This document shows positions 9,212 through 16,508 of a stretch of 64,000 nt of DNA, piece by piece. The translations under genes were made by a program, and so were the position numbers. The stretch covers positions 1,798,001 through 1,862,000 of the forward strand of contig NZ_CP038436.1 of NCBI RefSeq assembly GCF_004683965.1. Direction: 5' to 3'. The notes under the pieces were generated by a model. It ran no database searches and was not told the DNA's origin. It was given only the letters and a program-made list of their open reading frames with translations. This DNA comes from Nocardioides seonyuensis. Lineage in GTDB: Bacteria > Actinomycetota > Actinomycetes > Propionibacteriales > Nocardioidaceae. Each line of letters starts with the position of its first letter. Positions within the stretch are counted from its first letter, which is position 1.

Positions 9212-10669
9212 GTGAACCAGGCCAGCGCGAGCAACCACGTCGACGTCCTCATCATCGGTGCCGGCCTGTCCGGGGTCGGCGCGGCCGCCCAGCTGACGCG
9301 TGAGCACCCCGGCAAGTCCTACGCCCTGCTCGAGCGGCGGCCGAGGATGGGCGGCACGTGGGACCTCTTCCGCTACCCCGGCATCCGGTCCGACTCCGAC
9401 ATGTTCACCCTCGGCTACCGCTTCAAGCCGTGGCGCGGTGACAAGGCGCTGGCCGACGGGCCGTCGATCCTGGCCTACGTGCAGGAGACGGCCCGCGAGT
9501 ACGGCATCGACCGCCACGTCCGCTACGACCACTCGGTGACCGCGGCGTCCTGGGACAGCGAGACGGCGACGTGGACCGTCACGGTCGAGCACGGCGGCGC
9601 CACCTCCGAGATGACGTGCGGCTTCCTGTGGGCAACCACTGGCTACTACGACTACGAGCAGGGCTACCGGCCGGAGTTCCCGGGTGAGGAGTCCTTCACC
9701 GGCGAGCTCATCCACCCCCAGCACTGGCCCGAGGGCTTCGACCACACCGGCAAGCGCGTCGTGGTGATCGGGTCGGGCGCGACGGCGGTCACGCTGGTGC
9801 CGGCCCTCGCCGACTCCGGCGCCGCCCACGTGACCATGCTGCAGCGCTCGCCGACCTACATCCTGTCGCTGCCCGCCGAGGACAGGATCGCGCAGGCGCT
9901 GCGCAAGGTGCTGCCGGAGAAGCTCTCCTACGCGGTGACCCGATGGAAGAACGTCGGCGTGGCCACCGCGCTCTTCCAGCTCAGCCAGCGCCGGCCGCAG
10001 ATGATGCGCGGCGTCATCCGCAAGGAGAACCTCAAGCGGCTGCCCGCCGGCTACGACGTCGACACCCACTTCAAGCCGACCTACAACCCGTGGGACCAGC
10101 GCCTGTGCCTGGTGCCCGACGGCGACCTGTTCCGCGTGGTGAGCGACGGCACCGCCGAGGTCGTCACCGACACCATCGAGACCCTGACCCCGACCGGCGT
10201 CCGGCTCGCCTCGGGCCGCGAGATCGAGGCCGACGTCGTCGTGACCGCGACCGGGCTCAACCTCAAGGCCTTCGGCGGCATGACCTTCGAGGTCGACGGC
10301 CGCAAGGTCGAGCTGCCCGACACGATGGCCTACAAGGCGCTGATGCTCAGCGGCGTGCCCAACTTCGCGTTCACCATCGGCTACACCAACGCCTCCTGGA
10401 CGCTCAAGGCCGACCTGGTGGCGGAGTACGTCTGCCGGTTGCTGTCCCACCTCGACGAGCACGGCCTCCGCGCCGCCGTACCCCGTCCCGACCCGTCGGT
10501 GGGGGAGGAGCCGTTCATGGACTTCGCCGCCGGCTACGTCCTGCGCGCGCTGGACGAGCTGCCCAAGCAGGGGAGCGTCGAGCCGTGGAAGCTCAAGCAG
10601 AACTACTTCCACGACATGCGCACGATCCGGCGCGGGCCGATCGACGACGGGGCGCTGGTCTTCAGCTGA
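9212..10669 (+). CDS. Baeyer-Villiger-type flavin monooxygenase
   Basis: This 485-residue NAD(P)H- and FAD-dependent monooxygenase has the FAD Rossmann motif GAGLSG (16-21), a second nucleotide-binding GSGATAV motif near residue 187, and the type I Baeyer-Villiger fingerprint FxGxxxHxxxWP seen as FTGELIHPQHWP (162-173). Family members insert oxygen next to ketones or hydroxylate alkyl substrates; the substrate cannot be read from sequence. I place the start at GTG 9212, which sets the Rossmann fold at the usual distance from the N-terminus. The gene is monocistronic and overlaps the convergent membrane-protein gene by 8 bp. Confidence 0.86.
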   Translation: MNQASASNHVDVLIIGAGLSGVGAAAQLTREHPGKSYALLERRPRMGGTWDLFRYPGIRSDSDMFTLGYRFKPWRGDKALADGPSILAYVQETAREYGIDRHVRYDHSVTAASWDSETATWTVTVEHGGATSEMTCGFLWATTGYYDYEQGYRPEFPGEESFTGELIHPQHWPEGFDHTGKRVVVIGSGATAVTLVPALADSGAAHVTMLQRSPTYILSLPAEDRIAQALRKVLPEKLSYAVTRWKNVGVATALFQLSQRRPQMMRGVIRKENLKRLPAGYDVDTHFKPTYNPWDQRLCLVPDGDLFRVVSDGTAEVVTDTIETLTPTGVRLASGREIEADVVVTATGLNLKAFGGMTFEVDGRKVELPDTMAYKALMLSGVPNFAFTIGYTNASWTLKADLVAEYVCRLLSHLDEHGLRAAVPRPDPSVGEEPFMDFAAGYVLRALDELPKQGSVEPWKLKQNYFHDMRTIRRGPIDDGALVFS

Positions 10670-11810
10670 GCAGCACGCACTCCAGCAGTGCCGGGCTGCA
10701 GCGCGCCATGCGCTGCTGTGTCCCGTCGGTCACCCGGACGAGGAGGAACTGGGCGTCCTCGAAGGTGAAGCGCGTGTTGTCGAAGCGCCACCCGGGAGGC
10801 GGCGCGAGCACGCCCTCGTCGTCACCGTCGAGGCCACGGACGCGGATCTCGTCGTACTCCCGCACGTCGCCCGAGATCTGCTCGGCAGGGACCCAGGCCA
10901 CCCACTCCTCGGAGACGTCGGCGATCCCGAAGTTGGGCAGGTCCGCGATCGGGACCATCTCACCGTCGGGTGTCACGTCGGCGAGGTAGACCCGACCGTC
11001 GCCCGCGACACGGTTGTCGCCGCTCGGGTCGCGGGCATCGCCGGTGCCGTCGACGACAACAAGCCCGGCTCGCGTGGCCTGCCAGACGAGCTGACCGGGC
11101 GCGGTCTCGGTCAGGTCGACCGGCTCGGCGCCGTCGAAGGGTCGCCACAGGACCCCGACACCGCGTCCGCTGGCGATCACCCAGCCGTCGTTCGTGACAG
11201 CCCCGATGCGGGTGCCCACCCCGTCGTCGTCGCGGACGGGGACCGGCACGGGGAGCCCCATCCCCTCACCGGCCGGCGCGGTCTCGAAGCCGTTCATCTC
11301 ACCCTCGGTGCTGATGTAGGCGACGTACTCGCCGTTGGGGGAGACCCCGGGCGGCTGCTCGAGAGCGACCTCCAGCTCGGAGGGTGCCCCCCCGCCGATG
11401 CTCGTCGACCACACGGAGGGCGGCTTCACCGCCACCCAGCCCTGCGCGGTCCCCTCGACCGCGTCATAGCCGGGGAAGGTGCGGTCGCCGACGTGAAGGA
11501 CGCGGTCGAGCACGTAGGGGACGGTCGGCGGCCCTGTGGGCACGGCCTCCGGCTCCGTCGCGTCATCGGTGGCCACCTCGGTCGGCTGGGGTGCCGGCTG
11601 GGGCGTGCCTTCCCGGTCGGGCAGCACCCCGACCAGCGTGGCGAGCGCGATCAGGACCACCGCGGCGACCGCCAGCAGCGGTGCCCACGTGGGCCGTTGC
11701 GGCCGGGCCGACGGAAGCAGCGGCAGGGGCGGGATCTCCAAGCCGTCGGCGACCTGGCGCAGCTCGCGCGTCAGCATGTCCTCGATGTCCATGTTCATCT
11801 CGGTGTTCAC
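10662..11810 (-). CDS. membrane-anchored sigma-factor partner with extracytoplasmic domain
   Basis: This 382-residue protein follows the sigma factor gene directly. It has a short cytosolic N-terminus (MLTRELRQVADGL), one membrane span (about 43-63) and a large extracytoplasmic region with spaced repeats (for example VAYISTEGE, GRVYLADV, EEWVAWVP) suggesting a TolB-like beta-propeller. Topology and gene order suggest an anti-sigma or signal sensor, but no ZAS zinc motif is visible, so this is inference from context. The start is GTG 11810; ATG 11798 and ATG 11792 are alternatives. Its 3' end overlaps the convergent monooxygenase gene by 8 bp. Confidence 0.7.
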   Translation of the reverse strand: MNTEMNMDIEDMLTRELRQVADGLEIPPLPLLPSARPQRPTWAPLLAVAAVVLIALATLVGVLPDREGTPQPAPQPTEVATDDATEPEAVPTGPPTVPYVLDRVLHVGDRTFPGYDAVEGTAQGWVAVKPPSVWSTSIGGGAPSELEVALEQPPGVSPNGEYVAYISTEGEMNGFETAPAGEGMGLPVPVPVRDDDGVGTRIGAVTNDGWVIASGRGVGVLWRPFDGAEPVDLTETAPGQLVWQATRAGLVVVDGTGDARDPSGDNRVAGDGRVYLADVTPDGEMVPIADLPNFGIADVSEEWVAWVPAEQISGDVREYDEIRVRGLDGDDEGVLAPPPGWRFDNTRFTFEDAQFLLVRVTDGTQQRMARCSPALLECVLLS

Positions 11811-11811
11811 C

Positions 11812-12375
11812 TCAGCCCTCCTTCCCGTCGAGCTCTGCTCTGGTCTGTTCGTCCGAAGCCTCGAGGGTGGCCCTCAGGCTCTTGAGCGCGCGGTGGGCCG
11901 TGGACTTCACGTTGCCGCGCGAGCACCCGAGCGTCTCGGCGATCTCGCTCTCGCTCAGCTCCTCGAAGTAGCGCAGCACGATGACCGCACGCTGCTGTGG
12001 TGGCAGCCGGCGGACGTGCGGCCACAGGGCCATCCGTTCGTCGGACGCCCCGGGCACCCCGGCCGTGTCCGCGGTCGCGCCGGCCGCTCGTCCCCACTCC
12101 GGAGGCTCGTCGGTCAGCAGCTCCAGCCGGCGCCCCTTGGGCCGCTTGGAGGAGAGGAACGTGTTGGTGAGGATCCGCCGTACGTAGGCGTTCATCGAGT
12201 CCGAGGCGCTCACGCGGCCCCAGGCGCCGTGTGCCTTGATCAGGGTCTGCTGCGCGAGGTCCTCGGCGTCAGCATGGTTGCCGGCCAGCAGGAAGGCGCT
12301 GCGGTACAGCGTCGGCCAGGACGCCGCGGCGTACTCCTCGAACGAGGGCGCGTGCGTGCCGGTCGCCGAGAACAT
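11812..12375 (-). CDS. ECF RNA polymerase sigma factor (SigE family)
   Basis: This 187-residue sigma factor has region 2 (HADAEDLAQQTLIKAHGAW followed by NAYVRRILTNTFLSSKR) and region 4 (LPPQQRAVIVLRYFEELSESEIAETLGCSRGNVKSTAHRALKSLR). It should direct RNA polymerase to a small regulon in response to an external signal. I choose ATG 12375 because GGAGG lies at ideal spacing upstream; an upstream GTG/ATG would place that ribosome-binding site inside the gene. The membrane protein encoded next is the probable regulator. Confidence 0.9.
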   Translation of the reverse strand: MFSATGTHAPSFEEYAAASWPTLYRSAFLLAGNHADAEDLAQQTLIKAHGAWGRVSASDSMNAYVRRILTNTFLSSKRPKGRRLELLTDEPPEWGRAAGATADTAGVPGASDERMALWPHVRRLPPQQRAVIVLRYFEELSESEIAETLGCSRGNVKSTAHRALKSLRATLEASDEQTRAELDGKEG

Positions 12376-12488
12376 CCCCACCTCCTCACCATGCACCACT
12401 GCGGTGCCGTCTCATCCCCTCTGACTCCGGATGTCCCCGGAGGGTTGCCTGGCCGCGGTTGCCGACTTTCCGAGAGGCACGCGCCTGA

Positions 12489-12524
12489 CGGGCGGCTGGA
12501 CTCCCCCGTGGGTCCAGCCGCCCG
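12489..12524 (-). terminator. strong hairpin after the exporter permease gene
   Basis: CGGGCGGCTGGAC (12489-12501) is perfectly complementary to GTCCAGCCGCCCG (12512-12524), with a 10-nt loop, 16 bases after the permease stop on the minus strand. It probably separates the exporter operon from the sigma factor transcript. Confidence 0.65.
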
Positions 12525-12539
12525 GATCGTGGGGCCGGC

Positions 12540-15110
12540 CTAGGCCGTGCGGCGCGTCAGGGTGAAGCGCGAGGGCGTGACGATCCCGCCGACCAGCCAG
12601 CTGACCGGCAGCACCAGGGCCACCGTGCCGAGCAGGTGGAGCCAGGGCACGTCGGCACCCGGCAGCCCGTCGATCTGGGCGAAGGCAAGGCCGGCCGCGA
12701 CCCCGACCCCCACACCCAGTGCGGTGCCCACCACCCCGAGGAAGAGCCCGTGCATGGCACCGAAGCGCCGGCGGGTCCAAGGGGCGGCGCCGACGGCCGC
12801 GAGGGTGGCGACGTCGTCTCGACTCTCGGCCGCCGCCAGGGCCACGGCCATGCCGACCACGATCGCGGCGAGCAGGCCGGCAGCGCCGATGCCGGCGTAC
12901 TGCGCGAGCTGGACCTGGGCCCGGTCGACGTCGTCGCTGTCGGCCCAGAGCCCGCGGATGCGCAGCCGCTCGAGCTGGTCGCCGGTGACCGGTGTCGCGG
13001 TGCGGACGACCAGCTGCGTGAAGGACGCGACCACGCCGAGGTCAGCGGCGGTCTCGGCGCTGACGTAGCTCGGCTGGGTGTAGGGCGTGACGCCGCTGAC
13101 CGCCTTGACCTGGGTCGCCGGCAGCACCGACTGGTTCTCGGACTTCCGCCCGCCGGGGAAGCGCGCGACCGTGACCTCGCCGTCGCGGACCACGCCGGCG
13201 TACGTCGTCAGCACCCCACCGTTGCGGAACACCGCCAGGTCATCGTCGTCGAGGTGGACCAGCATCCGCAGGTCCGCCTCGTCGACCATGGTGAGGGCGT
13301 CACGGGCACGCAGGAGGTCGAGCGACCCCTTTCCGTCGGGGGATCCCAGCGTGGAGGTGGTGGCCGTCTCCACGGGGTCGACGATGCTGCCGATGGTCTG
13401 CTCGATCGCGTCGAGCCGCTCGGTGTCCGGCACGGAGCAGCAGACGTCGACCGACAGGATGCGCGGCCCGAGCCTGTCGTCGAACTGGCCGCCGCGCTCG
13501 GCCGAGGCGAACGCGAAGCCGATCAGCACCGTCGCCGCGACAGTGATCGTCAGTGCCATCACGGCGGCGGCGCTGCGGAAGCGGTGACGGCCCGCGTCGC
13601 GGAAGGCATAGCGTCCCGAGAGCGGCAGGAACCGCCCGAGGCCTGCTGCGCGGCGGACGGCGTACGGCGTCGCCCAGACCGTCCCGGCGACCAGCGCCAC
13701 CAGGCCGGACCCTGCCAGGAAGACCGCGGCGCCCAGCCAGTTGGGGTAAGAGCGCTCGGCCTCGGCCGTGGCCCACCCGCCGACCGCGAGCAGGAGCACG
13801 CCGCCGGCCGCCAGGACGAAGGCGGGCCGGTGTGCGCGGGACTCACCGGGGCGCAGCGGGAACCTGCCGGACAGCGCATCGACCGGAGTCAGCCGCGCCA
13901 TCCGCCAGCCCGGCAGGAGCGCGGCGACGACCGAGGTCACCGATCCCAGGCCGGCCATGACGACCACGAGCCACCACGGCACCTCGCGTGCGTGCATCGT
14001 CTGCCCGAACCGGTCCTCCAGGACGTCGGCGCCGAGCAGGAAGGCAGTCACCCCGATTGCCGCGCCGATGACGGAGGACACGACGCCGAGCACGATGCCC
14101 TGGGCGAGGAGCACGCGTCGTACGTCAGGGGCTGCGCCGCCGTTGGTCGCCAGCAGGCCGAGGTCACGGACCTGGCGACGCGCGGACACCGAGAAGGCGG
14201 CGCCCACGAGCAGGACGACCTCGATCAGGCCGACCAGGATGCACAGCCCGCCCAGCAGCAACGGGGTCAGGTCGAGCCGGTCCGACATGGACTGGTGCAG
14301 ACCCCACTCGCGGGGGTTCTCGACGGCCACCCGGGGCTGCAGGGCGACGCCCTCGGCGGCGAGGTCGGCGACCAGCTCGCGGACCTGCGCGTCCTCGAGC
14401 GGCGGCAGCCCCAGGAGGTACGACGGCGGCTCGACGTAGCCGCCCGGCTCCCCGGCCACCGGCGCGACCGAGTCCGGAGGTGCGACGAGGACGGGACCGT
14501 AGAACCCCCAGTCGCGCTCGTTCTTCTCCGCGATCCCGACCACGTCCAGCGTCACTCCGCCCGCCAGCTCGAAGCGCGCGTCGGGGGAGAGGCGCCCGCC
14601 TGGCAGGAGGCCCATCTCGGCCGCCGCCGCCCGCGACATCGCCACCTCGTCGGGCGCCGCGGGTGCCCGGCCCTGCGTGATGTCGACGACGTCGTCGGTC
14701 AGCGGGTGGGACAGGTCGACCCGCAGCACCTCGCCCTGGCCCCCCGTGGTCAGGGGGGTGAGCGACAGGGCCGGGGCAGGTACGACGTCAGTGCCGGCGG
14801 GCAGCAGCGCCGCCAGGTCGACGGACGCCGGGTCGCGCTCGTCGGCACCGCGGACGGGCTCGGGCCAGCCGTTGAGGGCGGCGCGGGGCCGGACCTCGGT
14901 GTGCTCGCTGACGACGGCGAGCCCGTTGCCGTCGTGGAAGTTCTGCGCTGCCTCCACCTCGTTCGTCCACCTGCCGTTGTGCGCGGCCAGGGCCGCCACG
15001 GTGGCGACGACCACCGGCAGCGCCACGAGCAGGCAGGTGAGGAGGGCGCGGACCTTGTGCCGACGCAGGTCCCGCCGCGCCATGCGCAGGGCGGGACGCC
15101 ACGCGGTCAC
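12540..15110 (-). CDS. FtsX-family ABC transporter permease
   Basis: This 856-residue membrane protein has the double MacB/FtsX arrangement: an N-terminal span (VRALLTCLLVALPVVVATVAALA), a long extracytoplasmic region, three spans, a second extracytoplasmic region, and three C-terminal spans. Such proteins couple cytosolic ATP hydrolysis to work on envelope lipids, peptides or hydrolases rather than classic import. I place the start at GTG 15110, which overlaps the stop of the ATPase gene by four bases (GTGA); the upstream in-frame extension is Arg-rich and lies inside the ATPase gene. Confidence 0.84.
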   Translation of the reverse strand: MTAWRPALRMARRDLRRHKVRALLTCLLVALPVVVATVAALAAHNGRWTNEVEAAQNFHDGNGLAVVSEHTEVRPRAALNGWPEPVRGADERDPASVDLAALLPAGTDVVPAPALSLTPLTTGGQGEVLRVDLSHPLTDDVVDITQGRAPAAPDEVAMSRAAAAEMGLLPGGRLSPDARFELAGGVTLDVVGIAEKNERDWGFYGPVLVAPPDSVAPVAGEPGGYVEPPSYLLGLPPLEDAQVRELVADLAAEGVALQPRVAVENPREWGLHQSMSDRLDLTPLLLGGLCILVGLIEVVLLVGAAFSVSARRQVRDLGLLATNGGAAPDVRRVLLAQGIVLGVVSSVIGAAIGVTAFLLGADVLEDRFGQTMHAREVPWWLVVVMAGLGSVTSVVAALLPGWRMARLTPVDALSGRFPLRPGESRAHRPAFVLAAGGVLLLAVGGWATAEAERSYPNWLGAAVFLAGSGLVALVAGTVWATPYAVRRAAGLGRFLPLSGRYAFRDAGRHRFRSAAAVMALTITVAATVLIGFAFASAERGGQFDDRLGPRILSVDVCCSVPDTERLDAIEQTIGSIVDPVETATTSTLGSPDGKGSLDLLRARDALTMVDEADLRMLVHLDDDDLAVFRNGGVLTTYAGVVRDGEVTVARFPGGRKSENQSVLPATQVKAVSGVTPYTQPSYVSAETAADLGVVASFTQLVVRTATPVTGDQLERLRIRGLWADSDDVDRAQVQLAQYAGIGAAGLLAAIVVGMAVALAAAESRDDVATLAAVGAAPWTRRRFGAMHGLFLGVVGTALGVGVGVAAGLAFAQIDGLPGADVPWLHLLGTVALVLPVSWLVGGIVTPSRFTLTRRTA

Positions 15111-15826
15111 GGGCGGCCTGCCACGAACGCGGCGGGCGAGGTGGTCGCGCCGGCCTCGTCGACGACGGCACCGTCGCGCAGCCACACGACGCGGTCGGCC
15201 CAGCCCGCGTGGCGGGCCTCGTGGGTCACGAGGAGCGCGGCCGCACCGGCGTCGCAGCGCGCACGCAGCAGCGCCAGGACGGCCTCGCCGGTCTCGGAGT
15301 CGAGGGCGCCGGTCGGCTCGTCGGCCAGGACCAGGCCGCGCTCGCCGACGATGGCGCGGGCGATGGCGATGCGCTGCTGCTGGCCGCCGGAGAGGTCGTC
15401 GGGGAACCTGTCGTAGACACCGCCGAGGCCGACCTCGTCGAGGGCGGCGTGCGCCTGGCGGGTCGCCTCGCGGGCCTTGACCTTGTCGAGCTCGAGCGGG
15501 AGCGAGACGTTCTCGGCAGCCGTGAGACCCGGGATGAGGTTGTAGTCCTGGAAGACGTAGCCGACCCGGCGGCGGCGGACCTCCGCGAGCGCGGCCCTCG
15601 AGAGGGAGCCGAGCTCCTGGCCCTGGACCCGCACGTGACCCGCGGTGGCCTGGTCGAGCCCGCCGGCCAGGTTGAGCAGGGTCGACTTGCCCGAGCCGCT
15701 CGGTCCCATCACGGCCACCAGCTCGCCCGGCTGGACGGTCAGGTTCAGCCCGCGCAGCGCGTGCACGGCCGTGTCGCCCCGGCCGTGGATCCTGCTGACG
15801 TCGATCATCTCCAGCGCCGCGTTCAT
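15107..15826 (-). CDS. LolD/MacB-type ABC transporter ATP-binding protein
   Basis: This 239-residue ATPase pairs with the FtsX-family permease encoded immediately downstream. Visible motifs are Walker A GPSGSGKST, Q-loop FQDYNLIPGLTAAENVSLPLEL (typical of the LolD/MacB group), signature LSGGQQQR and Walker B LADEPTGALD. The ATG at 15826 overlaps the stop of the PadR gene (ATGA), so regulator, ATPase and permease form one operon read on the minus strand. The substrate is unknown. Confidence 0.9.
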   Translation of the reverse strand: MNAALEMIDVSRIHGRGDTAVHALRGLNLTVQPGELVAVMGPSGSGKSTLLNLAGGLDQATAGHVRVQGQELGSLSRAALAEVRRRRVGYVFQDYNLIPGLTAAENVSLPLELDKVKAREATRQAHAALDEVGLGGVYDRFPDDLSGGQQQRIAIARAIVGERGLVLADEPTGALDSETGEAVLALLRARCDAGAAALLVTHEARHAGWADRVVWLRDGAVVDEAGATTSPAAFVAGRP

Positions 15827-16401
15827 CGTCGTGCCCCCGCCTTCTTGGTGGTCGTGCCGGTCGTGGTGTCTGTAGTGGCTGCGTCGCGCTCGCGCACGGC
15901 GCGCGCCAGCGAGGTCTCGCAGTGGTCGAGCCAGCGGATCTCGGCGTCGTACTGGAAGCGCATCGATTCCAGGACCAGCGACCACGAGAGGTCGCCCTCC
16001 CCGGTCGCCTTGAGGCGGGTCAGGTCCTGCATCGCGACGATCGTGGACGCGCGCTGCTGCTGGATCACCGCCGCGACGTCGATGCCGGGCACGGTGACGG
16101 CGAGGGCGAGCTTGATCGCGAGCTCGTCGCGCGGGCGGTCGGAGTTGACGACCGGCGTCCCGAACCATCCGGCGAGCTCCTCGCGGCCGGCGTCGGTGAT
16201 CGAGTAGCGCACCCGGCCCTCCGCGTCCTCCTCGCCGGGCGTGACGAGGCCGTCTCGCTCGAGGCGCGCCAGCGTCGTGTAGACCTGTCCGACGTTCAGC
16301 GGCCAGGTCGACCCGGTCGTGGCGTCGAACTCGCTGCGGAGCTGGTAGCCGTACATCGGCTCACGCTCGAGGAGGGCGAGGAGCCCGTGCTTGATGGACA
16401 T
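15823..16401 (-). CDS. PadR-family transcriptional regulator
   Basis: This 192-residue protein has a PadR winged helix: MSIKHGLLALLEREPMYGYQL at the N-terminus, then VGQVYTTLARLERDGLV, with an AphA-like C-terminal dimerisation region. It heads the operon with the ABC genes and probably represses it in response to a toxic ligand, as PadR regulators of multidrug exporters do. The ATG 16401 is preceded directly by a palindrome (16402-16429) with no room for a ribosome-binding site, so the transcript may be leaderless. Confidence 0.87.
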   Translation of the reverse strand: MSIKHGLLALLEREPMYGYQLRSEFDATTGSTWPLNVGQVYTTLARLERDGLVTPGEEDAEGRVRYSITDAGREELAGWFGTPVVNSDRPRDELAIKLALAVTVPGIDVAAVIQQQRASTIVAMQDLTRLKATGEGDLSWSLVLESMRFQYDAEIRWLDHCETSLARAVRERDAATTDTTTGTTTKKAGARR

Positions 16402-16429
16402 GGATACTGAGTATGCATACCGAGTATCC
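16402..16429. promoter_or_regulatory. PadR-type operator
   Basis: A 28-bp inverted repeat runs from GGATACT to AGTATCC around a GTATGCATAC centre, with only two mismatched pairs. ATAC/GTAT half-sites are typical of PadR operators. It abuts the PadR start codon and contains CATACT, a 4/6 match to -10, suggesting repression of an overlapping promoter. Confidence 0.75.
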
Positions 16430-16486
16430 ATCTGGCAAGCGCCGCCGGATATCACCCGACTCCGCGGGCTCCGGGCTCGAGGACCG

Positions 16487-16508
16487 GGGGTGTCGTACGA
16501 CGACTCAG
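16487..16508. repeat. 22-bp direct repeat, copy 1 (with stop codon)
   Basis: This 22-bp sequence is identical to 19304-19325. It covers the stop codon of the secreted repeat protein gene and includes the palindrome GTCGTACGAC just after it. Confidence 0.8.

Noticed and set aside
10662..10669. Convergent overlap of monooxygenase and sensor gene
   Set aside because: An 8-bp tail-to-tail overlap is common in compact genomes and needs no special explanation.
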